The notes below the pieces were generated by a model, which was not told the origin of the DNA, ran no database searches, and saw only the letters and a program-made list of their open reading frames with translations. Of a stretch of 56,786 bases of DNA, positions 15,848 to 26,800 are shown piece by piece (within the stretch, counting starts at the first letter, position 1; the number at the start of each line of letters is the position of its first letter). The DNA is taken from positions 1-56,786 of the forward strand of contig NZGD01000010.1 of the NCBI GenBank assembly GCA_002690925.1, given 5' to 3'. The DNA is from Rhodopirellula sp. (lineage in GTDB: Bacteria > Planctomycetota > Planctomycetia > Pirellulales > Pirellulaceae). The position numbers were made by a program, and so were the translations under genes.

Positions 15848-17464
15848 GTGAAGCCAGTGTCCATCCTCCGCCTGTCCATAAATACAACTCTTATTGTTGC
15901 CGCTTTGCTGGTCAACAATCTTCACGCTCAGGAATCTGCCCGCAGTCGCAGTGTTCGCAGAAGCGAGCAAACTGCCCGAGCCAGCTGGCAACCCACACGC
16001 TCACGAGTTCAAAAAACTCGCATCGCTGTGCCTGAACTTCAGCCGCGTGAAGACGTCAGGAATATTCAGCAAGTTCAAGCTGAGGGGATCCCAAGCCCTC
16101 CGCCTGAATCCGCAATTTCGATTGTCAAGCCTTCTGATTCTGGATCGCTTGACGGTCAGATCACACTTGCCCCAGTCTATGAGGGTGAGATCATTGGGGA
16201 ACATTTCTCAAGTGACTGCGGTTGTGACGACCCAGGTTGCGTTGGCTGCGATACGATCGGCTGTGATGGGGGCTGTGGTGCAAGCTGTTGCGGTGAATTC
16301 TGTGACGGAAATGCTTGGCGACCATGCCTGACTCTTTGCATGCCACAAGACGGATGGGCATCCTTTGAATTCCTCGGCTGGTGGCAAGACGGCATGTATT
16401 TGCCACCCTTGGTCACGACCAGTCTCGATCCAGGTATCGGTCAGAGTCAAGCGGGTGTTCTTGGGGTTCCAAGTACACGCATCCTGGCAGGCTCCGATGC
16501 CTACCACGACGAGGCACTGGACGGTGGTCGCTTGCGATTTGGCCTTTGGTTAGATAGTTGCCACACCTGGGGCGTTGGTGCAGAGTATTTCAGTCTATCA
16601 AGCTCTAATGATCTGTTCTCGGCAACCAGCGAAGGCAGTCCCATCTTGGCTCGACCATTTTACGATGTTTCAGGTCAAGGGCCAAACTCACAATTGATCG
16701 CTTACGACAATACGGCAAATGGCGGAGACCTGCTTAGGGGAACTGTTTCAGTAAGCAGTGAATCAGATTTTGTTGGTGGTGGTTTTCGGTTCAGAAAACT
16801 GCGGCACGCTGATGAGGGATGTAGCAATTGGTTCTTGTGCGGTTGCCCAGAGCACTTTTGCAGCAGAACAGAATTGGCTTTTGGTTACAGGTTTCTGCAA
16901 CTCAGTGAGGGCGTGACTATCAAAGAAAATCTGCAAGCAGTGTCAAGTCAGGCCGCGCCGGGCACCTTTGATATCTACGACCGCTTTCGAACGAAGAACC
17001 AGTTCAACGGTGTTGATATTGGATATATAACGCGAAGAACACGAGGATTCTGGAGCTTGGAAACAGGCATTCGCCTTGCTGTTGGAAATACTCGACAGAC
17101 TGTGAGCATTGCAGGTCAGTCGATCATCACCGAGTCTGGAAGCTCACCAACTGTGAATGAGGGTGGCTTGCTAGCTCAGAGTTCCAATATTGGAACCTAT
17201 ACTCAAGACGAGTTCGCAGTGGTTCCAGAATTGGATTTGAAAATTGGCTACCAGATGACCAAACAGTGTAAGATCACACTGGGTTATACGGCTATCTACT
17301 GGTCGAACGTAGTACGACCTGGAGATCAGATGGATCTGGATGTGCATCCTGATCTGCTGCCTCCCAATCCTACTTTCTCACAAGGCACTCACCCGACGTT
17401 CGCTTTTGATACCACGGACTACTGGGTCCAAGGGTTAAGCTTCGGTGGCGAGTATCGCTGGTAG
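15848..17464 (+). CDS. BBP7 family outer-membrane beta-barrel protein
   Basis: A planctomycete outer-membrane protein of the BBP7 family. A signal peptide (ILRLSINTTLIVAALLVNNLHA) is followed by an Arg/Ser-rich linker, a Cys-rich segment with about 13 cysteines between residues ~120 and 160 (CGCDDPGCVGCDTIGCDGGC), and a beta-rich domain that ends with a terminal Trp (FGGEYRW), in keeping with a barrel end strand. The family typically shows the FEFLGWWQDGMYLPPLVTTS stretch seen here. GTG 15848 is used; a TTG lies one codon earlier and neither has a strong ribosome site. Its place before the giant secreted protein suggests both build the cell envelope. Function is unknown. Confidence 0.87.
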   Translation: MKPVSILRLSINTTLIVAALLVNNLHAQESARSRSVRRSEQTARASWQPTRSRVQKTRIAVPELQPREDVRNIQQVQAEGIPSPPPESAISIVKPSDSGSLDGQITLAPVYEGEIIGEHFSSDCGCDDPGCVGCDTIGCDGGCGASCCGEFCDGNAWRPCLTLCMPQDGWASFEFLGWWQDGMYLPPLVTTSLDPGIGQSQAGVLGVPSTRILAGSDAYHDEALDGGRLRFGLWLDSCHTWGVGAEYFSLSSSNDLFSATSEGSPILARPFYDVSGQGPNSQLIAYDNTANGGDLLRGTVSVSSESDFVGGGFRFRKLRHADEGCSNWFLCGCPEHFCSRTELAFGYRFLQLSEGVTIKENLQAVSSQAAPGTFDIYDRFRTKNQFNGVDIGYITRRTRGFWSLETGIRLAVGNTRQTVSIAGQSIITESGSSPTVNEGGLLAQSSNIGTYTQDEFAVVPELDLKIGYQMTKQCKITLGYTAIYWSNVVRPGDQMDLDVHPDLLPPNPTFSQGTHPTFAFDTTDYWVQGLSFGGEYRW

Positions 17465-17481
17465 GAAATGTTCTTAAGAGA

Positions 17482-17500
17482 CGGCTTGTGGCACAAGCCG
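17482..17500 (+). terminator. Hairpin after the BBP7 gene
   Basis: CGGCTTGTG (17482-17490) and CACAAGCCG (17492-17500) form a perfect nine-base inverted repeat around one base, 18 bases past the BBP7 stop. No T-run follows, so termination or 3'-end protection are both possible. Confidence 0.45.
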
Positions 17501-17658
17501 GGGTCAAGCTGAATGGGCAATCTGTCCGATAAATAACGAGTATGCAGGATGTTGCTCTAAACGGCAGGGCACGCAGCATTGGCTGTTGCATTCTCAACAT
17601 TGTCTTCGCGACCATTTACACATGGTCGCCTCGCAATTCACTCCGGCTTTTACGGATA

Positions 17659-20600
17659 ATGAGCATGGTTTGGCGAAAAGTTTTCCGCGGGTTGAATCGA
17701 TCTTCTGCGAAAGGTTTGAAAAATCGGCAGCGTCGTCGCTTGCGTCTTGAACGCATGGAACGACGGGAATTGCTTGCAAGTGATCTTGGCTCCATTGCCG
17801 GCGTTGCGTTTGTCGACGAGAACAATGACGGAAGTTCGGCGGGTGAACCACCCGTGCTCGTGGACGGCGTGGGAAACCTGGTCGCCCCGGGGACCCCGGG
17901 AGCTCAGGGAGTGCAGGTGCAGCTGTTTCGGGATTCCAATGCGAACCTCGTCTTTGATAGCGGTACCGATACGCTGGTGGGCACTGATATCACAGACCTG
18001 AGTGGAAACTATCGATTCGATAATTTGATCGAAGACCGTTACTTTCTACAGCAGCAAACGGTCCCCGGATTGAACACGCAAGGTTCGCTTACCGTTGACG
18101 TCACTGCGGACGATGCTGATGGTACTCAAGCCGTTTTGATTGATGATTACTCCGTGACTTCACAGTCTGTCACCGCTGATAATGCCAACCCCACGAATAC
18201 CAGTTTTTCTTCGGCGAGTGAGGTGGTCGGTGGTGAACGCGATATCGAGGTCACCAATACGGCAGGCGTAGGTCAGATTACTTTGCTCGTGGATTCCGGT
18301 CCGGCAACGCTATCCATTGGATCGCTTGGGAACGGAGAAGGCACAGCTCTGTTGCAATATGATGGTACCGACGGAAGCATTGCCCTGGACGCGAGTGGAT
18401 TGTCAAGCGTTTCGCTGACGGGGGATCCGACCGGTGCCACACCAGATCCTGCGGCGGGTTTAATTGTGTTGACCAGATCGGACGCCGCGGGAGAAACATT
18501 GACGGTCACGGTCTATACGGATGCAGCGAATTTTTCCAGTACAACGATTGCTGTGCCGCTAAATCTTTCGAATACTGTTGAAACTTTTGTTCCGTTTTCA
18601 TCTTTCGTTACCGCAAGCGGCACAGGTGCTGACTTTACCGACGTCGGTGCTATTGAAGCCTCCGTGACACTCGCCGTTGACAGCGATGTGATTGCCTCCA
18701 TCATTGAATCCCGCCGGTCAGGCGTTGTTGCTGCCAGTATTCCCAACCTGCTTCCGGTGGACCTTGGTGGTCAGATTTTCGACGATAATTCGGTGGGTGG
18801 GCAGAACAACGGTATAAAGGATGCATTGGAGGGCGGCTTGCTGGGTGTCACCGTGAATCTCTATCAGATGGCGGCAGCAGCTGATGTGGTCGATCCTGCT
18901 ACAGATACACCCTTGGCCACTACCACGACTACCACCGGTGGAGCTTATAGCTTTGCCGGACTTGATCCTGGATTCTATGCCGCTGTCGTTCCAGCATCGC
19001 AATTTCTGCCGGGCGGAGTGCTTGACGGGTATGCCAATAGCACAGGCAATGATCCTCCGGCAGACCCAGACGACAACATTGACGGAGTTGATGATGGCAC
19101 CACTTTGCCAAGTGGTGACGTCATTACACAAACCATCACGCTCGAATCGAATAATGAACCGACCGATGATGATGACACTGACCCAAATACAAACACAACT
19201 TTAGACTTCGGCTTTTTCCCACAGATCGATCTGGAGGTTACCAAAGAAGTTAATGTTGGACTCTCAAATCTGATTGCAGGCGGCAATGTTGTTTTTGATA
19301 TGACCGTTGAGAATCTCGGGGTAATCGATGCAACCGAAGTCGAATTGTCTGATGTCTTCCCTGCTGGATTAACCTACACAGGTTTCGACAATGCTTCGGG
19401 AGCCTTCACGGTGAACGTGGTGGGGTCGACTGTGACGGTGGTGATGGGAACCGTTCCTGCTGGGACAACGGGCACAATACAGCTACAAGCGAATGTTGAT
19501 GCGAACCAGACAAGCGATATCACGAACAGTGCCAGTGTGCTTGGGTATGAGATTGAAACTGATAGCGCGAACAATTCCGATAGCGTGCTTTTGGAGTTGG
19601 TTGAAAGTGATCTGGTTATCGTAAAAGAAGGTAATGTTGACCCAGTCAACGCGGGTGATTCTTTGACCTATACCCTGACCGTGACCAATGACGGACCCGA
19701 TGCAGCAACAGGTGTCAGTGTCGTTGATTCCTTGCCGTCGGATGTGACCTTTGTCTCGGGTGATGTGGATGGAAATCCGGGGCAAGTTAGTTTTGATGGC
19801 GTAAGTGGCGTGTTAACCGCCAATATTGGTGCGATGGCCAACAGTCAAGTGTCGATCGTGACAGTCAATGTCACGGTTGGTGCAAATCCTGCAGCTTCGC
19901 TGAGTAATACAGCAACCGTTTCGGCGACGCCGAATACGGATTCGAACTTGGACAACAACTCATCGAGCCTCACAACAGCAGTGACCCGTTTCGTCGATCT
20001 CGCCATCGCTAAGACTTCGAGCGGTACACCCATTTCTGGGCAGGATGTTACTTACACCCTCACGGTGACAAATACGGGAGCAACAGATGCTGCTGACGTT
20101 GTCGTGACGGATACACTTGATGATGATTTGACCTTTGTCAGTTTTAACCCGCTCGCTTCGGGTGCCACGCACAGTACCGTAGGCCAAGCGTTGACCATTG
20201 ATGTGGGGACACTTCTGGCCGGTGCGGCCGTGACGGTCGAATTCGATGCCACAATTGATGCAGCTGCTGTGGGCGAGATTCCCAATTCAGCCACTGTGTC
20301 GACTAGTGACACCGACACGGACTCGGGAAACAATACCGACGCAATGAGTATCACTGCTATCAACCAGATCGATTTGGTTCTGCAGAAGAGTGTAGATCTC
20401 GGAACTGCGGTTCCGGGAAGCGATCAGTTGGTTTACACGTTCAACGTAAGTCATGATACCGACAGCGTTAGTGACGGAAACACGGTCGTTGTTACAGATA
20501 CGATTCCTGCTGGTCTGACGGGGGTCGTGATCAATGCTCCGAGTTCGGATGACACCACCTACGATCCAGCGACGGGGGATCTCTCGGTCCAGTACGATCT

Positions 20601-21906
20601 TCTTCCTAATGGCGAAACGCGTGTATTTACTTTGACAGCAGATATTCAGGAGAATGCGACAGGGACGGTTGTCAATAATGCATCTGTGACATCGCTTGGG
20701 TCAGACTTAGATGCTGCAAACAACACCGCTTCAGCTTCCACAACGCTGACGCCAGATTTCGATGTTCAGGTATCAAAGGTCTCGAACATAGAAACCACAG
20801 TTCCTGATGATACGGTGGTGTATACTGTTACCCTCACAAATACTGGCCCCAGTACTGCTCCGGGTGTTATTTTAACAGACGTTTTGCCAGTGGGTGTTAC
20901 TCTGTTATCCGCAACGATGGGTGGACAGTCAGGTGTGGATAGTGGAGGAACGATCACCTTCCCGTCAGTGAATCTCTCCAGTGGAGAGACAGCAACAGCC
21001 ACGGTTACAGTGTCTGTGGATACTCTTACTGATGGGGTAATTTCGAATGCGGCGAGCGTTCAGGACCTGTCGGCTGTAGGGGAAAACAATACAACGAATA
21101 ACGCTGCTACGGCTGACGTTACGGTGGTCGCGGAAGCTGACCTAGGTGTGGTCAAGGCCGTCTCAACAAATGCATCGCAGGTGGGTGGGGCTTTGACCTA
21201 CACAATCGACGTGACCAACTCTGGTCCTTCCACTGCCAGTAATGTAGTGGTCACCGATACACTGCCGGTTGGTGTGACATTTGTCAGCGGTACTGGACCC
21301 TCCGGGGAAGTGCTTTCAGATGTGGGAGGCGTGGTGACTGCAAACCTCGCAACCATGGCAAGCGGAGAGAGTGGCACCATGACGATCAACGTTAGCATTG
21401 ACGCCGATGCTGCCAGCAACATCATTAACAGTGTCGGTGTCTCGTCGGACACGGGCGATTCAAACTCAGCAAATGACAGTGCGACTGCGAATACGACCGT
21501 GGATCCCAAACTGTCCACAATCTCGGGCAAGGTATTCGTTGATCTGAATGACAATGGTATTCAAGAAACGGGCGAAAATCCGATCGAGAATGTTCAGATT
21601 ACCCTCACTGGTAATGATCTTCTGGGAGCAATCACAGCACAGGTTGTCTTTACTGACGTGAATGGTGATTACTCATTCACAGACCTGGCACAAGGAACCT
21701 ACGAGGTCACGGAAGACCAACCTTTTCCGTATCGTGAGGGGCAGGTGGTCTTAGGCATCAACGCAACTGCGGATGTGGCCGAGAACAGCTTTACCAATCT
21801 GGTTCTTGCTCAAAGTACTGACGCAACAGGTTTCAATTTTGCCGAATTGAATCAGGTTCTTTCCAAAAGACTGTTTTTGGCGTCTCCGTTTTACTCGGGG
21901 ATTTAA
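17659..21906 (+). CDS. Giant secreted surface protein with SdrD-B-like and DUF11 repeats
   Basis: About 1,415 residues. The N-terminus carries the planctomycete extracellular signature: a highly basic stretch (KNRQRRRLRLERMERRELL) in place of a normal signal peptide, then LAS. SdrD B-like (Cna-B-type) domains follow, with Ca-binding DxNxDG-like loops (FVDENNDG; later FVDLNDNGIQ), each with a GxYxF element. In the middle are six DUF11 repeats, each starting near a xVxK motif and containing YTxxVTNxGPS and VTDTLPxGVTFVSG variants. The protein is Thr/Val/Asp-rich and nearly free of Cys. It ends LSKRLFLASPFYSGI. ATG 17659 is chosen because the basic signature then lies close to the start; the frame is open from 17542. 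Likely an adhesin or cell-wall structural protein. Confidence 0.88.
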   Translation: MSMVWRKVFRGLNRSSAKGLKNRQRRRLRLERMERRELLASDLGSIAGVAFVDENNDGSSAGEPPVLVDGVGNLVAPGTPGAQGVQVQLFRDSNANLVFDSGTDTLVGTDITDLSGNYRFDNLIEDRYFLQQQTVPGLNTQGSLTVDVTADDADGTQAVLIDDYSVTSQSVTADNANPTNTSFSSASEVVGGERDIEVTNTAGVGQITLLVDSGPATLSIGSLGNGEGTALLQYDGTDGSIALDASGLSSVSLTGDPTGATPDPAAGLIVLTRSDAAGETLTVTVYTDAANFSSTTIAVPLNLSNTVETFVPFSSFVTASGTGADFTDVGAIEASVTLAVDSDVIASIIESRRSGVVAASIPNLLPVDLGGQIFDDNSVGGQNNGIKDALEGGLLGVTVNLYQMAAAADVVDPATDTPLATTTTTTGGAYSFAGLDPGFYAAVVPASQFLPGGVLDGYANSTGNDPPADPDDNIDGVDDGTTLPSGDVITQTITLESNNEPTDDDDTDPNTNTTLDFGFFPQIDLEVTKEVNVGLSNLIAGGNVVFDMTVENLGVIDATEVELSDVFPAGLTYTGFDNASGAFTVNVVGSTVTVVMGTVPAGTTGTIQLQANVDANQTSDITNSASVLGYEIETDSANNSDSVLLELVESDLVIVKEGNVDPVNAGDSLTYTLTVTNDGPDAATGVSVVDSLPSDVTFVSGDVDGNPGQVSFDGVSGVLTANIGAMANSQVSIVTVNVTVGANPAASLSNTATVSATPNTDSNLDNNSSSLTTAVTRFVDLAIAKTSSGTPISGQDVTYTLTVTNTGATDAADVVVTDTLDDDLTFVSFNPLASGATHSTVGQALTIDVGTLLAGAAVTVEFDATIDAAAVGEIPNSATVSTSDTDTDSGNNTDAMSITAINQIDLVLQKSVDLGTAVPGSDQLVYTFNVSHDTDSVSDGNTVVVTDTIPAGLTGVVINAPSSDDTTYDPATGDLSVQYDLLPNGETRVFTLTADIQENATGTVVNNASVTSLGSDLDAANNTASASTTLTPDFDVQVSKVSNIETTVPDDTVVYTVTLTNTGPSTAPGVILTDVLPVGVTLLSATMGGQSGVDSGGTITFPSVNLSSGETATATVTVSVDTLTDGVISNAASVQDLSAVGENNTTNNAATADVTVVAEADLGVVKAVSTNASQVGGALTYTIDVTNSGPSTASNVVVTDTLPVGVTFVSGTGPSGEVLSDVGGVVTANLATMASGESGTMTINVSIDADAASNIINSVGVSSDTGDSNSANDSATANTTVDPKLSTISGKVFVDLNDNGIQETGENPIENVQITLTGNDLLGAITAQVVFTDVNGDYSFTDLAQGTYEVTEDQPFPYREGQVVLGINATADVAENSFTNLVLAQSTDATGFNFAELNQVLSKRLFLASPFYSGI

Positions 21907-21912
21907 TTCGCG

Positions 21913-21952
21913 TCGCTTTGCCAAAGGGAGTCGGTGGATAACGGCAAAGCGA
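21913..21952 (+). terminator. Hairpin after the surface-protein gene
   Basis: TCGCTTTGCC (21913-21922) and GGCAAAGCGA (21943-21952) form a perfect ten-base stem with a 20-base loop, starting 7 bases past the stop. No T-run follows, so it may mark a 3' end without being a classical terminator. Confidence 0.5.
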
Positions 21953-22023
21953 TGTGGATTCTATTCCCACAGAGGTGTGTGCAGTGTTCGACCTTCGGGG
22001 GGAGGTCGAGCGCTGCGAACCCT

Positions 22024-22587
22024 CTATTCTTTTTTTATCACGCCAAACAGGTGGCCGCCTACCTCGTCGTGCTGCCAAGTCCCAGCATATCTACCCGAGT
22101 GGATTAGCACCCTTGCCCCGAAAGTACCCATCCCGGGAATCCAGAAGGAGTCCATGGTTATGACAGGGGTTCTACCTGCCCAAAGGATTTTAAGATCCAG
22201 TGGGACTTCACTGTCAATTTCGCCGTACTTGATGCGCGCAGTCAGTCGGTACATATCTGTTTGTGGTAGTTTTTCACATTTACTGATCGTGTAGGCTTCG
22301 GGTTTTGGCAGCGTGTCTGACTTTCCTTCGATGGTGAAGTTCCCGAGGAACTTCGCGCCCGTTAGGTATTTTGCTAAACGCAACTCACGAGCTTTCTGCT
22401 CTTCTGCAGAACCATCTCCTTGTTGCTCTGCGACAGCTGGTTTTTCGTTCTCACTTGTTGCTGGAATAGATACCGGTGGATTTGTCGACTGTTCTTGGAG
22501 TGGGGGGCTCTGGGCAATCAGATTCACAGGTGCGAAAAGTAACAGGGTAAAGGCAAGCAGTAGCCAGAATGAGTTGATGCGATTCAT
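22024..22587 (-). CDS. Secreted hypothetical protein
   Basis: A 187-residue protein with a clear signal peptide (SFWLLLAFTLLLFAPVNLIAQS) and a Pro/Ser/Glu-rich linker to about residue 65. A C-terminal domain of ~120 residues contains YLTGAKFLGNFTIEG, RLTARIKYG and a repetitive Trp/Gly-rich end. I recognise no named family. ATG 22587 has GGAG eight bases upstream and is preferred over the ATG six codons earlier at 22605. It converges on the giant surface-protein gene. Confidence 0.75.
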   Translation of the reverse strand: MNRINSFWLLLAFTLLLFAPVNLIAQSPPLQEQSTNPPVSIPATSENEKPAVAEQQGDGSAEEQKARELRLAKYLTGAKFLGNFTIEGKSDTLPKPEAYTISKCEKLPQTDMYRLTARIKYGEIDSEVPLDLKILWAGRTPVITMDSFWIPGMGTFGARVLIHSGRYAGTWQHDEVGGHLFGVIKKE

Positions 22588-23114
22588 CTCAGAGTCTCCG
22601 TGCATGGGGTTGATTCGTTCAGCTCGCTGGCTCGATGATTCACTCGTTCACTGAGTCAGCAATGGTATCCCTCGCGAGATCTCGGTTGATCGAGATCAAA
22701 CGCCGTTGCTTTTGATCCTTGCATTTCTTGGCTGTCCGGGCAAGCGGACAGGCTGTTTTCCTTGCACTTCCTGATGGAATGAAATGGGCTGTACGGGCCG
22801 GTATCAGCCAAGGCTGCCAAATGGAGTTGTGGCACAACCTGACGGTATATGGGAAAAAATCTGTGTAATGAACGCCAGAGCATCCGTCATCCACGACGAC
22901 CACATTGATTTTATGCGTCCGGGATCATGTTTCAGTTCATGGTTGCTATCTGCTGGAGGCCAATCAATGCATGTCTTAGATTGCCAATTGTGCAGGTTGT
23001 TCATGCAAGCGATACTACTTGCTTCGTTCAGAAAACGGGGTTTTGTGTGGGCTTGCTTGTTGCGACGACTCAACCAATTATCTCTCTATCTTTAGAAAGT
23101 ACGGCGGAATCATA
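22588..23114. other. Divergent intergenic region with two hairpins
   Basis: No gene seen. Two perfect hairpins of the same geometry (7-bp stem, 6-base loop) lie 34 bases apart: GATCTCG/CGAGATC at 22678-22697 and CTGTCCG/CGGACAG at 22732-22751. A GCTGTTTTCC tail follows the second. They could be part of a small RNA or protein-binding sites. Confidence 0.4.
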
Positions 23115-23549
23115 ATGCCTCGCTATTTGCTGTCTGTCGGTTCATTTTGTTGTGCAATGGTATTGGTTTGCTTGTTAGGTTGCTCCCAGGAGCAGCAGGA
23201 TGCAGTCCGTCAAAGACGGGAGAACCTTGCCAAAATCGGACAAGCCTACACTGAGATGTACAACAGTGGGGCGTCGCCAAAAAACTCGAGTGAACTTTCA
23301 GCTTGGATGGCTGAGTCCGCAGATGCCGGTACGCGCGGCGCTGCACGTGTCAGCCTCGTTGAAGGTGACGTGGTCGTGAACTGGAATGGAGACCTGAGTC
23401 AGAGAGGGGCACTTGGCAGTTTGGTGCTTGCCTTCGAGTCGGGGGCTCTTGCGAGAGGTGGTTATGTTGTGATGGCCGATGGTAAGGTGAAGATCATGAC
23501 GTTGAAAGAGTTTCAGGAAGCACCCATGCTGCCGGCAAACGAGCAGTGA
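23115..23549 (+). CDS. Small predicted lipoprotein
   Basis: A 144-residue protein with a lipoprotein signal ending in the lipobox LLGC (LLSVGSFCCAMVLVCLLGCSQEQQ cut at Cys23). The body has a helix (QEQQDAVRQRRENLAKIGQAYTEMYNSG) followed by an ELSAWM segment and beta strands (VVVNWNGDLSQRG; GYVVMADGKVKIMT). This layout resembles short planctomycete proteins related to the DUF1559/type-II pseudopilin C-terminal region, but I would not assign it. ATG 23115 is chosen because it begins the lipoprotein signal; the frame is open from 23019. Confidence 0.75.
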   Translation: MPRYLLSVGSFCCAMVLVCLLGCSQEQQDAVRQRRENLAKIGQAYTEMYNSGASPKNSSELSAWMAESADAGTRGAARVSLVEGDVVVNWNGDLSQRGALGSLVLAFESGALARGGYVVMADGKVKIMTLKEFQEAPMLPANEQ

Positions 23550-23875
23550 TCGTCTAATGGGGGGGGCTGTTGCGTTTTTCAGATAACGTTGGATGTAAGG
23601 TGTCTGGGGCGGATATCGTTGGGATACGTGACACGGCGACTGGTTTTATTGGGGACAGTTCCTTCACGATGTGTTTTGCTGGGTCAAGCAAGCTGGCTTG
23701 CAGAAATTTTCGAAAGGCTGGCGCTTGTGAACCCATTCAGTTTTGTTGGTCTACTCGGTCCAAGACTTACCGCTGTGACGGTCGCAACGATCGACTCGGA
23801 TTTTCCCGATTTGCAAGACTCTGACGCTCGCTGTGACATTTATGGTCGCGAAAATCTTGCGTTCATCGGGAACGG
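23550..23875. other. Intergenic region with unconvincing short frames
   Basis: Short plus-strand frames occur here (for example from TTG 23589, running on into the next gene). They lack ribosome sites and recognisable sequence. I treat the stretch as non-coding or as the 5' region of the long orphan gene. Confidence 0.3.
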
Positions 23876-26800
23876 GTGCCGAAAACACATCCTGATCGAC
23901 CTTCCCATTCAGTTGGCTTCACTTCGCAAATGGTTTTGCGTTTTGAATGGTGTGCGTTAGCCCTCCCCTTCTCGCTGCGCCGGTCGTGTCCAGCCTCCAA
24001 TTCCGATAGACGCATGATGCAGCCTCGGCCAAGCGATAACCAGCACTATTGTGCCCTCCCTGTAACGGAAACGTTGGTGCCTTCCCGCCCCCAATGTCGG
24101 GTACCCATCAATTCCGCTGCTGGTGTTGTTCAAACGGTTGAAGATTGCGTTGTGTTTGGTTTGGGATCTCGTTCAGCCCGCATTGATAATTCCTCACACG
24201 AGTTGTCAATGAAGGGGGGTGTCGCAGTTGGTGAAAGTCGTGAGTGTCTGATTTCCCAACAAAAGGGGCATGGTTGGCGAATTGATTCACAACATGTTTC
24301 TATCGACGAAGTTGCGGGCATCATTGATAAGGATCGGTTGGCTACTGAGGTATTCGGCAAGGAACCTGATCCACTGCCGTTGGGTTTGTTGTCCACTCAG
24401 CATGATGTGTTTTCAGGTCGTTCCAATGCTGGTGAACGAAACGTGTCGGTTGATGTTGAGAGCAGACTGCAAAGTTCCGTCCAGGACTACAGTGTTGGTG
24501 TTCATCCGGAGGTGTTTTGTGGTTTGCATGATCAGGTAGGTGAAGAAATTCTCACCGCCTTGGGCATTCGTTCTGCAGTATCGTCAGTGGCTGAATCGCT
24601 GTCAGTCATGAAACAATCAGGTAATAGTAACACCGAGCGAGACTCTAGAAGTGCTGAATGCGGAACGTTGCTTAAGACTGAAGAACAGGGCGGCTTGGAG
24701 ATTTTGCAAACGCACCCCACTTTGTTTGGAGGAATTGAGTTTCTGCATCTTTCAGAACGCTTGACTCTTTTTTCCCTTTCTGACAGGAGAGCGGGGAATG
24801 GGGGCGAACAACGGATAGAATTCGGTGAACTGGCTTTCACTGGCGGTGTTGTGTTCGACGCCTTTGACCGCGGCACTACACCGTATGCGAGTGAGGATGC
24901 GGTTGGTCGCGTTGTGAACGACGTGACTCTCATGCACGCGGTGTCAGTGGCGTCATCGAGCAAGCATCGTCAGGTCGCTGCAAAAGTGTTGAACTGTGTC
25001 AACGACAAACGCTTGCTGGAATCCCACCGTTACCCGAACCGACTGCTCGGTGCTGCTGCGACGAAGTGCAATGCGTTGGAGGAAGAGAGAGGCGATGTTT
25101 TTCATTTTTCACCAGATTTGTTAGATGTGCGGCATGGCAGCGTTGCTGGGGTAAGGGATAAGAAACTGTGTTTTCAGCACTGGGCGTGGTCGTTAGGTCG
25201 AGAGTCGGTGAGATGGTTTGTTGGAAACCTGTTGCTGACAGATCACGAAGGTATTACGAGTGAAATGGTTTGTGCTGTTGCAGACGTCGAGCTTGTTGGT
25301 TCGGAGTTTGAAGCACTGGATTCTGAAGTGTTATGCGGCTCGTGGGTTGCTCGAATGCTGACATCGAAGCCAGTGGACATCCACAGGGTTGTCTTGCGAT
25401 TGCAGGAAAGTGATGAGCGTTTATTGGGCTCGTGGGTAATGATGACGCCGCTGGGTGTTGGTGCTCTTGAATCACTTGGTTCTAAAGTTTCAGCCTCTGC
25501 TGCATTAGACATGCCTAGGTGCTGGGCACGGATTTCTGAATTTCAGTACGAGGTGGGGCTGCTGAGCGATGCTGGTGTGGCAGCAGATGGAAACGTCATC
25601 ACGTTTGCGAGTGGTCATGGCCACGCTTCGCTTGGTTTGCATTTTTCTCGTGATGTTCAACATGAATGTGGTCTTTTGGCAACAGTGGTACCTAGCGTTG
25701 ATTGGGTTGATCCTCGCCGCGAGCTATTGATGAGCCGGTACGACGGCTTGAGAAGACCGAACGCACTCGTGTCTCGCTTCTCTGCGATTGCTCCGGTAGC
25801 CGAAGTTTCTCTATCGGATTGCTTTAACAGTGCACCTTCTGTCGCTGATCTGGAAAAAAACAAAAGCACTGGGAGGCCGTTTCTTGTTGTCTGTGCGTCT
25901 CAGATGTTTGAGCGGCCGCTGTCCTCTGGCTTGGTCTCTCGAGTCCGAACTGGACCTGTGTATCGAAGTGGTGTTGAGAACTTTGGGTCGAATAAACAAC
26001 CAGTTCCTGAAACCTGTGATTCGGATCGGTGGAATCGAAGGGCTGGCACGTTTAATGTGACCGTTCTGGATAAGCGATTTCTGAGAGGGTGGGCGTTCCG
26101 GAGCTGCTTGGCGGTTGAACGGAGAGCAGCGGTGATGGCACGCGGAGAAGGTATTGCGAGATTCACGCCGATCAATGTTGGGACTCACGATTCGTGCTTG
26201 TCGAGTACACAGATTGGCAGGTATGCATGTGGTATTGAAATTATCTCGGATCAGAAGTTCAGTGGGCCTCGCTATGAAACCCATATGGTAATGCGGCCTG
26301 TGGAATCCGCAGTCACGATGCAAGCGGCGACTCGTTTTCTCTTTCGTCACCGAGGATGCCCGGTATGGCATACGGAAGACGTAAGCAATCTTGTTTTGCA
26401 GCGAGATTCTCTGGCATTGAATCGTCATTACCTTAGTTGTGGGCAGACCCTGGATACCGATGTTGATGTGGGCGTGTACGATTCCTTTGATTCATCTGCT
26501 GCATGCGTTCTTGACGTGCTGGCAATTTCAAGTGATCTATCTGATTCCCATGCGGTGGGTGTAAGTCGCTCTGTTGTGATCAGCTCAGGTGGCACGCACG
26601 CTTGTACGCTGGCACACGTGCCACAGTATTTAAATCGAGCAGCATGGTGTAGGAATGCCACGCCGCTGTTGGTCGCAGCAAGTTCACAACTGAATGTTGC
26701 TGAGCACTTTTTTCCACCTTTAAGAACATTTGAACTGCCACGTTTGGTGATGCGGGGACTGTTTACGGAGACCCAAGGGGCGATTAGCTGTGGCACACTG

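Noticed and set aside
17482..17500. Hairpin as a strong rho-independent terminator
   Set aside because: The stem is good but no T-run follows, so I list it only as a possible 3' element.
23589..23960. A 123-codon plus frame overlapping the orphan gene start
   Set aside because: TTG start, no ribosome site, no recognisable sequence; kept only as an uncertain stretch.
25811..26428. A 205-codon minus-strand frame inside the orphan gene
   Set aside because: Its product is very rich in Arg, Ser, Pro and His with no recognisable domain, as expected for an antisense shadow; the plus frame is six times longer.
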